Shown here: positions 8,490 to 16,637 of the stretch, piece by piece
How positions within the stretch are numbered: position 1 is the stretch's first letter
Layout: every line of letters begins with the position of its first letter
Assembly: GCF_024305245.1 (NCBI RefSeq)
Contig: NZ_JAMWYX010000001.1
Span: 554,366 to 618,365 of the forward strand
From: Erythrobacter sp.
GTDB taxonomy: Bacteria; Pseudomonadota; Alphaproteobacteria; Sphingomonadales; Sphingomonadaceae
Direction: 5' to 3'
DNA: 64,000 bases
Translations under genes and position numbers: made by a program
Notes under the pieces: model-generated
The model's input: only the letters and a program-made list of their open reading frames with translations
Told to the model about the DNA's origin: nothing
The model's database searches: none

Positions 8490-8885
8490 TCAGCGCTGAA
8501 GACGTCGCATCGCGGCCAGATCCTCATCCCCAAGCATCAACCGAACCCCCAGCGAGCCTGTGCCAGCCAGCACCGGCGATTTCCTGAGGCAAATCTCCAC
8601 AGCGACGATCTGGCTGTAAGCCGCGCAAGCCTGTGCGATCAGCGTCATCAGGTATTCCTGCGTTTCGAATTTCCGGCTCCGAGCGATCACCGCGATCCGT
8701 GCGATCAAGGGATCGTAATCGAACACATGGGCCATGTCGTCCGACGCAACCTGAACCAGTTCAGGCGAGATCGTCAGATCGAAATCCAGAACGTGGTGAT
8801 CAGGCACCACATCATCCGGCCCGTAGGTTCCGATCGATGCCGGAAGATGGAGATCGCGCAGTTCAATCCGGGCTTGGCGGGTCAT
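8490..8885 (-). CDS. folB: Dihydroneopterin aldolase-family protein
   Basis: FolB cleaves dihydroneopterin in folate synthesis. The 131-residue product shows the family's N-terminal IELRDLHLPASIGTYGPD (IG-x-Y followed by an acidic residue), the central HVFDYDPLIARI resembling D-Y-x-x-hydrophobic, and a C-terminal VEICLRKSPVLAG with the conserved Lys. Length fits the family (about 120). Similar sequences in alphaproteobacteria are often of unconfirmed substrate. The start at 8885 is chosen from similarity; the ATG at 8927 would add 14 unrelated residues. Confidence 0.78.
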   Translation of the reverse strand: MTRQARIELRDLHLPASIGTYGPDDVVPDHHVLDFDLTISPELVQVASDDMAHVFDYDPLIARIAVIARSRKFETQEYLMTLIAQACAAYSQIVAVEICLRKSPVLAGTGSLGVRLMLGDEDLAAMRRLQR

Positions 8886-9213
8886 TAATTCAGCTTTCTG
8901 TTCGTCCGGGCAAGAAACTCGCCGCACGAAGGCAAGAGATTTAAACGTGGCGCGTCATACAATGAGATGTCTGCAATGACAGCTTTCCGTCGCGCGAAGT
9001 TGCCTTCGCGATGTCCGATAAAGGGTGGTTTCCGGAACGGCGGCTTCCGAACGGCGGCACCCTCCCGTCTTAGAGATTTCCGGCTTTCTCGTCCAAATGA
9101 TCCTCGGACCCTCACCAATGCAATCCAATTAGGGAACTTGGGTTTTGGCGCAGCGCGTGTATCGGTTTGATGGTCAGAGCCTGAAAGTATTCCAAACCGG
9201 GGCTCAACATCAA
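8886..9213. other. Intergenic region, no gene seen
   Basis: 328 bases between the divergent folB-like and methyltransferase genes. It must contain both promoters. A short imperfect direct repeat (TTCCGGAACGGCGG / TTCCGAACGGCGG, about 9030-9057) is visible; no RNA gene or convincing open frame is seen. An in-frame TTG at 9145 could extend the methyltransferase leftwards. Confidence 0.5.
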
Positions 9214-10116
9214 ATGCTTAAATGGCAAATCCGCATCGCGGCCAATTCCCTGAAGGCCTGCGTCCCTTTTCAGGCGAAGCTGAGAAGGCTGAAGCATTCG
9301 ATAAAGCCTCCCGTCCCCGGCCGACATCATGAACTTGTGCTAGACGGTATCTTTGAACAAGTTTCGATGATCAGACAGGCTGGCGGGCGGATCGAAGGCG
9401 CCAGGGTGCTCGAAATCGGCAGCGGCTGGATACCGGTTGCTCCCCTGATCTACCGGATCGCCGGAGCCCGTGAAGTTGTATTGTCGGACCAGCACAGACT
9501 ATTGCACCCACGTTCGGTGCAGGCGGCGGTCGCATTCCTGCGCAAGCGAACCAGCCGGCTCGCAAGAGAATTGGATGTCGACGAGGCCAGGGTTTCCGAA
9601 GTGCTTGACGTTCCAATGTCAGGACGTCTGAGTTCGATGCTTGAAGCTCTTGGCCTACGCTACGTTGTTCCGCTGAACGGCGAAACCCTGAAGGGCGAAA
9701 TCGACATCGCCTACACTCATACCGTGCTTGAACACATTCCGCCGGAAGCCCTCACCGAAGTTTTCGCACTGGTTCGTACCCGGCTCGGAAAAGGGGGGGT
9801 GTTCTGTAACGGGATCGACAACAGCGATCACCGGCGATCATACGACGAAGGCCTCTCGACGGTTGATTTCTTGAGTTATTCTGACTTCGCATGGGATATG
9901 CAGTGCATAAATCCGCAGGATTATACCAACCGCTTACGGCACTCGGATTACATATGCCTGCTCACGGAGACCGGTTTTAAATTGCTCAACACTCAGGTCC
10001 ACATTGCGAAAGACGCAATGGCCAAAATCGAGCCGCAAAAACTGCCCCAACGGTTCCGCAACAAAACTGCCGAAGACCTTTGTACGACATGGAGCTTGAT
10101 ACTGGCGCGCGCCTGA
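9214..10116 (+). CDS. Class I SAM-dependent methyltransferase
   Basis: A 300-residue protein with a Rossmann-type SAM-binding motif I, VLEIGSGWIPVAP, near residue 64, an acidic end of strand beta2 (VVLSDQH), and a motif resembling post-I in DIAYTHTVLEHIPPEAL, as in small-molecule or sugar methyltransferases. Substrate cannot be read from the sequence. It opens a surface-glycan block, so a sugar or polymer methyltransferase is a reasonable guess. The ATG at 9214 is used; an in-frame TTG at 9145 would add 23 residues. Confidence 0.8.
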   Translation: MLKWQIRIAANSLKACVPFQAKLRRLKHSIKPPVPGRHHELVLDGIFEQVSMIRQAGGRIEGARVLEIGSGWIPVAPLIYRIAGAREVVLSDQHRLLHPRSVQAAVAFLRKRTSRLARELDVDEARVSEVLDVPMSGRLSSMLEALGLRYVVPLNGETLKGEIDIAYTHTVLEHIPPEALTEVFALVRTRLGKGGVFCNGIDNSDHRRSYDEGLSTVDFLSYSDFAWDMQCINPQDYTNRLRHSDYICLLTETGFKLLNTQVHIAKDAMAKIEPQKLPQRFRNKTAEDLCTTWSLILARA

Positions 10117-10593
10117 GGCGGGCTGCCACATGACGATCGCCATGATGGCGGGCGTGAATGGCTGCTTTTGGACACGTAGCGCAATACGGCCCTATGTTGG
10201 CACAAGAGTGACGCGTCAGCCTCTCTATCATGGCTTGCTAAGTGTCGGGTACAGTCGACATTGACCAGGATTGAGCGGGAGCGCACCGCTTAGGCGGCGG
10301 ACAACTCGTCCTTACGCCGATTGCTGCCGTTGCCCTGATGAAAAGGTTCCGCGGAGCGCGTCGAGCCTGAACAGCGAATTGCGAGGCCGGACGAGAAATT
10401 TCGCTTAGGTTAGATTACATTATTCGCGGCCCGCCTAAGATATCGCAAGCTGTCCACCGGCGCATTGTTGGGGCAATTCGAGTGGACGGGTGGAGTAAAT
10501 CTGCGTCGTCATTGCGGTGATGAACGCAATGCGGCGGGTCCGGGCTATGTGTGCTCAGCGCTGGCGCAGCTCGAGATTGCCGAGGGGGTGGTA
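10117..10593. other. Intergenic region, nothing recognised
   Basis: About 480 bases after the methyltransferase without a convincing gene on either strand. The stretch is somewhat less biased than the flanking genes. No tRNA, terminator, insertion-sequence end or repeat was identified. Confidence 0.5.
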
Positions 10594-10914
10594 ATGGACG
10601 ATAACTCACACGATTTGATCGCGACTACGGCGCTCGCCCCCAGCGAGGGCGACGGACGGTTGCTGGCCTTCAAAAATCTGGACGATCTCGGCCCTGCGGG
10701 GCGCGCGCAACTTCGAACCCGGGCTCTCGCATGCGCTGCTAGTGGCGGTTCCCGCTACCGACGACGTGATACAAAGCGGCCGTTCGGACCAAGGGGCCTG
10801 TGCGACGCAGTATGCAGCGCTGCGCTCGACATGGCTGTGGTTCTGCAAAAGTGCAATGTTTACACCTCCGTGAAGGCAAGTCGCCAGCCCCACAATCTGG
10901 TGGGATGTTTATGA
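10594..10914 (+). pseudogene. Possible small gene or frame-broken remnant before the GT2 gene
   Basis: An ATG at 10594 preceded by GAGGGGGTGG opens a 106-codon frame ending in TGA at 10912-10914, which overlaps the GT2 start as ATGA. The first 35 residues (DGRLLAFKNLDDLGPAG and before) look coding, but from about 10705 this frame turns Arg/Cys-rich. A frame shifted by one then looks more protein-like (GLSHALLVAVPATDDV, ending TGA at 10869-10871). This suggests a gene broken by a frameshift. No family is recognised; it could also be chance open frame. Confidence 0.3.
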
Positions 10915-11951
10915 TGACGGGTCATCCCACGGCCGCCCAATCGGGCGCGGACTCCCAGTCTCGTGCAGTGATCGAGGCGGCACGGGTGGTCGTCATCCTC
11001 GCAACCCACAACGGGGCGGGCTGGATCGAACGTGTGCTTGCCGGCTACGAATGCCAACAAGGTGTCGATTTCCGCTGGGCCTTGCTGGTCATCGACAATG
11101 CCAGCACCGACGCGACGCCTGCCGTTCTCGAACGTTTCCGCTCCAAGTTGCCACTCGTTGTCATAACGGAACCGCGTCCAGGCAAGAACGCCGCCTTGAA
11201 CCGCGGACTTGCCACTATCGACAACCCGAATTGCGACTACATCTTCACCGACGATGATGCGGTGCCTGACAGCCGCTTTCTCGCTTCCTGGCGCAAGGCG
11301 CTCGCGCCGAGCAAGGCTTACGGTCTGTTCGGCGGAACCGTCCTTCCCTGCTTCGAAGAAGTCGATGTCACGGTTCCGCAGCGCTATGCGAAATGGTACG
11401 CTGAGATTTACGCTTGCAACCAGCGTGGCGAAGGAGAAATTCCGCCGGGCGCGATCTTCGGTCCGAACATGGGGGTAGCGGGCCATATCCTGCGTGCGGG
11501 GTTCCGTTTCAACGAAGCGATCGGGCCGAAGAGCTCGGACCCCTTCTACGCGATGGGTAGCGAAACCGAATTTTGCGTGCGCGTTGCGCGTGAGGCGAAG
11601 GCGCGGTGCTGGTTCACGGCGGCGCCCAGCGTCAAGCACATTGTGCGTCCGACGCAGACGACGGAGGAATTCATCCTTGCGCGCGCCTTTCGCCACGGCC
11701 GCGGCTGCGCGACCAAGGAGGGGGCCCTTGCCAGCGGTTTACTCGAGGTGTTGAAGAGGCGGCTTCTTCTCGCCCGTTTTGGCACTGCCGGCCTGCTGGG
11801 AAGCGCCGAGGCGCGCTGGAACGAGGCGTGGCACCGGGGCTTCCTAGCGGGTCTGCGCGACAACCTTGCCGAAGGACTGGCGCCGAGTGCCTTGATTGAT
11901 TTGGCCAGTCTGAGTGATCAATGCGGCGCTGAGCCCGTTACAAAGTCCTGA
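10911..11951 (+). CDS. Family 2 glycosyltransferase
   Basis: A 346-residue GT-A fold transferase that adds a sugar from a nucleotide donor. It has the N-terminal VVVILATHNGAGWIERVL, the IDNASTD motif typical of GT2, and the metal-binding acidic triad DDD at 114-116 in IFTDDDAVPD, followed by an ED-like GSETEFCVR. The C-terminal 100 residues are Arg-rich helices that may lie on the membrane; no clear transmembrane segment is seen. Three nearby ATGs (10905, 10911, 10914) compete; 10911 overlaps the preceding frame's stop. Donor and acceptor are unknown, but context points to a surface polysaccharide. Confidence 0.88.
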   Translation: MMTGHPTAAQSGADSQSRAVIEAARVVVILATHNGAGWIERVLAGYECQQGVDFRWALLVIDNASTDATPAVLERFRSKLPLVVITEPRPGKNAALNRGLATIDNPNCDYIFTDDDAVPDSRFLASWRKALAPSKAYGLFGGTVLPCFEEVDVTVPQRYAKWYAEIYACNQRGEGEIPPGAIFGPNMGVAGHILRAGFRFNEAIGPKSSDPFYAMGSETEFCVRVAREAKARCWFTAAPSVKHIVRPTQTTEEFILARAFRHGRGCATKEGALASGLLEVLKRRLLLARFGTAGLLGSAEARWNEAWHRGFLAGLRDNLAEGLAPSALIDLASLSDQCGAEPVTKS

Positions 11952-12256
11952 GTGGAGGATCGATCCGTGCAGGGGTAGGCCTCATGCAGCCGGGCTGCCG
12001 CGCGCATCAGTGGTGATCCCAAACCTTGCAGGCTGGCTAGTCTTCTGTTGGATCGCCAGCGTTTGGTCGGGATTTCCGGCCCAGCAAAGATGTCTGTTGT
12101 CTCGATCTGAGCAAGGTCGCAGCCTCTAGGTGCTGGTTCGCTTGAGACGATGGCAGCCTGACCCGTGCCAAAGCCCGCTTTACGCCGGATGCATGGGCGT
12201 GCGGAACTCAGGTTAGAGCATTCCTTTGCCTATCCGGCAATTGTTCATCTTCCGGG
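11952..12256. other. Intergenic region, nothing recognised
   Basis: 305 bases between the GT2 and acyltransferase genes. No open frame with coding character, hairpin with T run, or repeat was found. The acyltransferase promoter is presumably here. Confidence 0.45.
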
Positions 12257-13450
12257 ATGGAGATGATCGTGACGAAGAAGCTTGCCGACATGGAGGCACT
12301 GCGGGGCTTGGCTGCTCTCGGCGTGGTGATCTACCACTACCTTTACGGCTTCGTACCAGCCGCTGGGCACAGTTCTGCCGCACCCATCAACGAGATGGTG
12401 ATGGTCGAGAGGCCATTTCTGCTGGCCTTCATCAACGGCCCCTTCATGGTCTCGATATTCTTCGTTCTGTCCAGCTTCGTCCTGACCACGAGGCTTGTCA
12501 GGGAGGCAGACCCGCGGGTCGCGATCATTGCCATGGCAAAGCGCTTCCCGCGCCTGTTCCCGCTCACGCTAATCGGTGCGCTCCTGCCAGCGCTGCTGTT
12601 CGCGGCGGGCTGGACGTATAATCATCAACTCGCCGATGTGATCGGTTCGATCTGGCTCGAACGCAGCGGCGGAGTCAAAATCCGGGACGATTGGCCAGAG
12701 CCGTCCGTCTTCGGCGGCGTCCGCGATTCCATTCTGCTGTTCGGGCGCGGTCTCAGCCAGTACAATTCGGCGCTCTGGACGATGAAATACGAACTGGTCG
12801 GCAGCATTTTTGCGCTTGCCGCGGCAATGCTCTTGGGCTCGCGGCGGAAGGTTGGCGCGGACGCTGTCATCACGCTGGCGCTTGGAGTGGTGGGGCTGAC
12901 GGTCCACCCGCTGATCTCGATCTGTGTCGCCACGGTGTTCGTGACGAAGTATGTCGCACATCCAGACTTCAAGATCGGTCCCTTCACCGTCGCGGCCTGC
13001 ATCATCGGCGGCCTCATCCTCGGCAGCACCTACAAGTCGCTCCCCGAGGAACTGCTGATCGATCCGTGGAGCAGAAGGCAAGTGTTGCGGCTCGACTGGC
13101 TGGCACATGGGGCCGGCGCCATCCTGTTGTTTCTGGGCGTCCGAGGGGCGTCGGGAAGCTCTTTCGGCGCAGGCTCGTTCGGCACGTATCTCGGACGCCT
13201 GTCGTTTCCCATCTATGTCCTACACCTTCCGGTCTTTGCCTCGGTGGCGAGCGGTCTTATCCTCGTTCTGGGTTACAGCGAATCTTCGGTGATGCTGGCG
13301 TTCTTCGTTTCAATGGGCGTCCTTTTAGCCATCTCGCATCCCGCAGCCATGTTCGACGAATGGTGGGTCGGACGACTAAACGCGATGCTGCGCCGGTTCT
13401 ATCCCCAGCGCGCACGCGCGCAAGCCGTGACCGCTGATCCTGCGCCGTAA
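12257..13450 (+). CDS. Acyltransferase 3 family membrane protein
   Basis: OafA/YrhL-like integral membrane protein, 397 residues with about ten hydrophobic segments. It O-acylates sugars of surface polysaccharides. The N-terminus carries the family signature ALRGLAALGVVIYHY, with the essential His, followed by FMVSIFFVLSSFVLT, the counterpart of the usual FFVLSGF stretch. The C-terminal segment YLGRLSFPIYVLHLPV is also typical. No SGNH extracytoplasmic domain is fused, so it probably acetylates directly. Starts at 12257 and 12263 are both possible. Confidence 0.9.
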   Translation: MEMIVTKKLADMEALRGLAALGVVIYHYLYGFVPAAGHSSAAPINEMVMVERPFLLAFINGPFMVSIFFVLSSFVLTTRLVREADPRVAIIAMAKRFPRLFPLTLIGALLPALLFAAGWTYNHQLADVIGSIWLERSGGVKIRDDWPEPSVFGGVRDSILLFGRGLSQYNSALWTMKYELVGSIFALAAAMLLGSRRKVGADAVITLALGVVGLTVHPLISICVATVFVTKYVAHPDFKIGPFTVAACIIGGLILGSTYKSLPEELLIDPWSRRQVLRLDWLAHGAGAILLFLGVRGASGSSFGAGSFGTYLGRLSFPIYVLHLPVFASVASGLILVLGYSESSVMLAFFVSMGVLLAISHPAAMFDEWWVGRLNAMLRRFYPQRARAQAVTADPAP

Positions 13451-13500
13451 CCAAATCTCATGCGCATGAGACCGGTTGCGGCCGGTGCCCTGAACACCAC

Positions 13501-13929
13501 TCAGGTGAAGCGGGCGAAGGGGCTCGCACAGGCCTCGCCGCCGATGAAGCGCACGTTCTGCGCTACGGGATCGGCGGAGAGATAGTCGGTTTGGGTCACG
13601 AAGGTGGTGACTACGCGCCTTTCGTATTCCTCGAACTCCCGGCCGATCCGCTGGGGCCCCCATTCCGTGAGAGGGTCGGGGCCAGCGACGGTAGCGGCGC
13701 GGTAGAATGCCAGCCGCTGCTGCGAGGGAGCAAAGGGCCGGTCTATCTCGTCTAGCAAGGCGGCGAAATGGTCGTCCGCCATACGGAAATCTCCCACGGA
13801 GCGACGAAGGATGTCGCGCACGAGCGCGGCGCGGTGGTCTTGCATCAGGCCAATGCTGCCGCCGCCGACGATGACGGCCCCTGACACAGCAATCGCGGCG
13901 AATGTCTGGCGGCGGGTCAGTTCGGGCAT
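13501..13929 (-). CDS. Tat-signal small subunit of a GMC dehydrogenase (hitchhiker type)
   Basis: 142 residues beginning ELTRRQTFAAIAVSGAVIVG: twin Arg followed by a hydrophobic stretch, a Tat signal without a clear cleavage site. Gene position (12 bases after the GMC oxidoreductase on the same strand), length and Tat signal match the small gamma subunit of FAD-dependent glucose dehydrogenase and gluconate 2-dehydrogenase subunit 3, which carries its partner through the Tat system. The assignment rests mainly on context and layout; sequence similarity is only suspected. Confidence 0.6.
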   Translation of the reverse strand: MPELTRRQTFAAIAVSGAVIVGGGSIGLMQDHRAALVRDILRRSVGDFRMADDHFAALLDEIDRPFAPSQQRLAFYRAATVAGPDPLTEWGPQRIGREFEEYERRVVTTFVTQTDYLSADPVAQNVRFIGGEACASPFARFT

Positions 13930-13940
13930 GATGCTATCCT

Positions 13941-15383
13941 TCAGACCAGGCTTGCAGCGCGCAGCGAGAGGGCGGCGGCCGTAAGGCTAGGATTGGCGAT
14001 TCCGCAGGTCGGAAAGGTCGAGGTGCCGACCACGGTAAGGTTGCGCCAGCGGTGATGCACGAGGCCCGCATCCACGACCGACGCGGCAGGGTCATTGCCC
14101 ATCCGCAACGTGCCTTGAAGGTGGGATTCAGTTGGCCGCTGCGAGCGCAGGACGATATCCTCCACCGGCAGCGGCGCGAGCAGATCCGGTAGCTTTGCCA
14201 GTGCGCGTTCCTGCCCTCGCTCGGCATAGGCGGAAGTGCCGCCGTAATGCACGACCACCTCGCCCTCACGATTGACGCTGACCCGGTTGCTATCCTCGAC
14301 CGCCTCCTCGACGACGATCATCAGCGGCAGGCTCTGGCGCATTCGACCGGGCTCGGCCCGCAGGCCATGGGTCCAGCGGTTGTCGAAATAGACCAGCGCC
14401 GCGCCGCCCTCGCGGCGATGCTCGCCGTCGTAGAGCCCGTAGTTGAGCCCGGTGGTAATCGTGCTGCCGTCGAAATTGTCGACCCCGTCGAGCAGCACCT
14501 CCACATTGCAGCCAAAGGTTTCGTGCAGCCCGGCGCCGGTGAGCGGGTCGGCCATTCCCGAACGGTGCAGGATCGCCGGACTGTGAATGGCATTGGCGCC
14601 GAGCACAAAGCGGTCGCCCGCCACGCGCACCTCGCTTCCATCGCTTTCAACCACAGCGCCGACCACCGCGTCGCCGCGCGTTTCAAGGCGGGTGACTTTG
14701 GCTCCGAGCGCCAGGTCGACCGAGGGGTGATCGAAAAGGTGCAAGAGGCCGTTGTTGAGCGTGAACTTGGCGTCGACCGGGCACAGGCTGCAACGAAAGC
14801 TCGCGCAGCAGGCCGAACGCTGCGCGGTTGCCACCCGCGCCCGCGCTGTCGGCATGGCGAAGTGCCGATCTGGCTGAGCCGCCGCCATCAATCGGTCGGG
14901 GGCGCTCATGCGGTGCGGGGGCTGCGGGAAGGGAGACGACCGGGGCAGCACTGCGGCCATCCGCTCGTCGCCCGATATGGCCATGATCGCCTCGGCCTGG
15001 CCGTAATACGGCTCGAGTTCGTCGTAATCGATCGGCCAGTCTGCCCCCACACCGTAAAGAGAGCGCAGGCGGAAGTCGCTCGGGTGAAATCGGGGGGTCT
15101 GGGCGAACCAGCAATTCGTCCCGCCACCAAGGCCGATGGTAAAGTTCCAGACCTTGTCCGAGGCCGTCCGGAAGGTCTCCTGCGGTGCAATGTCACTGTG
15201 GCGATTATCTGCGATTTGCCGGTCGTGCAAACGATGCTGGCCCCACTCGAGCACGAGGATACGCGCGGGCGCCTTTCGTTCGAGCAGGCGGTGAAGATAG
15301 AAGGACGAGCCGAAGCCCGACCCGATGATCACGAGATCGTAGGCAGTGTCGGGCAGGCGCGCGATGTCGACGAACTGACGCAT
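13941..15383 (-). CDS. GMC-family FAD oxidoreductase, sugar/alcohol dehydrogenase type
   Basis: 480 residues with the FAD-binding GSGFGS at 21-26 after VIIG, a GMC N-terminal signature GLGGGTNCWF near 84-93, and the C-terminal ESHLQGTLRMGNDP and NPSLTAAAL motifs holding the active-site His and Asn. A Cys-rich loop, Cys192, Cys193, Cys198 and Cys201 followed by Pro, resembles the Fe-S binding loop of FAD-dependent glucose and gluconate dehydrogenases. There is no signal peptide, so export would depend on the Tat-bearing small subunit encoded next. Likely oxidises a sugar or alcohol in the periplasm; the substrate is unknown. Confidence 0.85.
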   Translation of the reverse strand: MRQFVDIARLPDTAYDLVIIGSGFGSSFYLHRLLERKAPARILVLEWGQHRLHDRQIADNRHSDIAPQETFRTASDKVWNFTIGLGGGTNCWFAQTPRFHPSDFRLRSLYGVGADWPIDYDELEPYYGQAEAIMAISGDERMAAVLPRSSPFPQPPHRMSAPDRLMAAAQPDRHFAMPTARARVATAQRSACCASFRCSLCPVDAKFTLNNGLLHLFDHPSVDLALGAKVTRLETRGDAVVGAVVESDGSEVRVAGDRFVLGANAIHSPAILHRSGMADPLTGAGLHETFGCNVEVLLDGVDNFDGSTITTGLNYGLYDGEHRREGGAALVYFDNRWTHGLRAEPGRMRQSLPLMIVVEEAVEDSNRVSVNREGEVVVHYGGTSAYAERGQERALAKLPDLLAPLPVEDIVLRSQRPTESHLQGTLRMGNDPAASVVDAGLVHHRWRNLTVVGTSTFPTCGIANPSLTAAALSLRAASLV

Positions 15384-15424
15384 AAATAAGTGGGCTCTCC
15401 CGTTCTCTCAGTGCGATGCCGCGC

Positions 15425-16573
15425 TTAGGGGCGGGTTGAGCGCGCCGGCTCCCGCAATTTCCGGCTGCTGTCTTCGGCAATAGGCAATTCCGCCCGGGCA
15501 CGATTTTCAGTGGGCGAACGGACCGGTCGCGATGTTTCGCCGCGTATTGCCCGCATCGCTTTTACGAACGCGCTCCTCGCCGGTTCGTAAATCGCATGTG
15601 GCAGCACCCTGCGCATCTTGCGATTGAGGGCGTCCAGGCTGGCCAGCGGAGAGCCGGACATTCTCGCGTGAACGCTGAAATTCCGCAGCCTTTGCACCGC
15701 GGCCGCGCTGGACCAGGCGTCTGGGCCGACGATCTGTTGCCGCTCGATCGACAGCACCGACTTGCCCGAGACCTTGGCGATCTCGATTGCCTGACCATGA
15801 TCACTCTCGATAAACAACACCGCCTTGCTGTCTCTGTAAACCTCGCCCTTGAACTGCCCGTGCAAGCCAAGCCGGCGCCGCTCGCTGGCGGTCGGCAGGT
15901 CGAGCATCACCAACTTGTCGTATTGAACGCCGTGGCGCTCCAGCCATGACTCGGTCTCGGCGCGGTATTTCTCGAGCCGACTGGTGACGAGACATCCAAT
16001 TCGCTGGGTTGGCCGATAGAGCGGCGACACGCCGGCAAGAAAGCGAAGATAGTTCGGACCGTCGTCATTCTCGGTTTCGTCCGGATCGACGCAAAGAACC
16101 CCGTCGATATCGACGCAGGCGTGCTGCAGGTAGACGTGGTGCATGAAGTTCCATTCGAACATCCGCGGCATCGGAAGCTCTTCGAAGGCAAAGTCCACCT
16201 CGTTGCGACCATCGGGAACGACATAGACAACCGCAAATGTGAACTTCGTGTCGCCAGCGAAGTGGCGGAGCCGTTCCCGCGCTTCCTGCATCGCGTTGCC
16301 GCGGTTGAGGCTGTCATCGATCACGAGAACATGCCGCGCCGCGCGGAAATCGTCGATCAGGCCCGCGTGCCGCTTGGTCGAACCGACACCCGACAGGCGG
16401 CCTTCGAGGAAACTGTCGAGATCCGCGTAACGCAGATTGAGCAGCAGCGAAATCGTGATCGCAGGGAGAATGCCGCTGCGAGGAATGCCGACGACCAGAT
16501 CAATGTCGCGGGGGATGAGATGCAGATTCTTCGTGATCAGACCGGAAAGATCGGAAAGACTGCGATACTTCAT
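15425..16573 (-). CDS. Phosphoribosyltransferase-HAD phosphatase fusion
   Basis: A 382-residue two-domain protein. Residues about 1-125 form a type I phosphoribosyltransferase with a PPi-loop-like VVGIPRSGILPA and the PRPP loop VLVIDDSLNRGNA at 82-94. Residues about 150-300 form a HAD-like domain with Asp155 and Asp157 in DIDGVL, motif II-like LVTSR, and an acidic FIESD. Known ribofuranose-containing polymers get their sugar by transfer of ribose 5-phosphate from PRPP and later dephosphorylation, which this pair of domains could do. It lies four genes into a glycan block, 64 bases after the flippase gene on the same strand. The basic C-terminal tail of about 60 residues is unassigned. Acceptor unknown. 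Confidence 0.8.
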   Translation of the reverse strand: MKYRSLSDLSGLITKNLHLIPRDIDLVVGIPRSGILPAITISLLLNLRYADLDSFLEGRLSGVGSTKRHAGLIDDFRAARHVLVIDDSLNRGNAMQEARERLRHFAGDTKFTFAVVYVVPDGRNEVDFAFEELPMPRMFEWNFMHHVYLQHACVDIDGVLCVDPDETENDDGPNYLRFLAGVSPLYRPTQRIGCLVTSRLEKYRAETESWLERHGVQYDKLVMLDLPTASERRRLGLHGQFKGEVYRDSKAVLFIESDHGQAIEIAKVSGKSVLSIERQQIVGPDAWSSAAAVQRLRNFSVHARMSGSPLASLDALNRKMRRVLPHAIYEPARSAFVKAMRAIRGETSRPVRSPTENRARAELPIAEDSSRKLREPARSTRP

Positions 16574-16637
16574 CAAGGATCCCCCGGCATGGCCAACGGA
16601 GCGGGGGATCGTGGAGATTAGCCTTAAGTGCCCTAAC

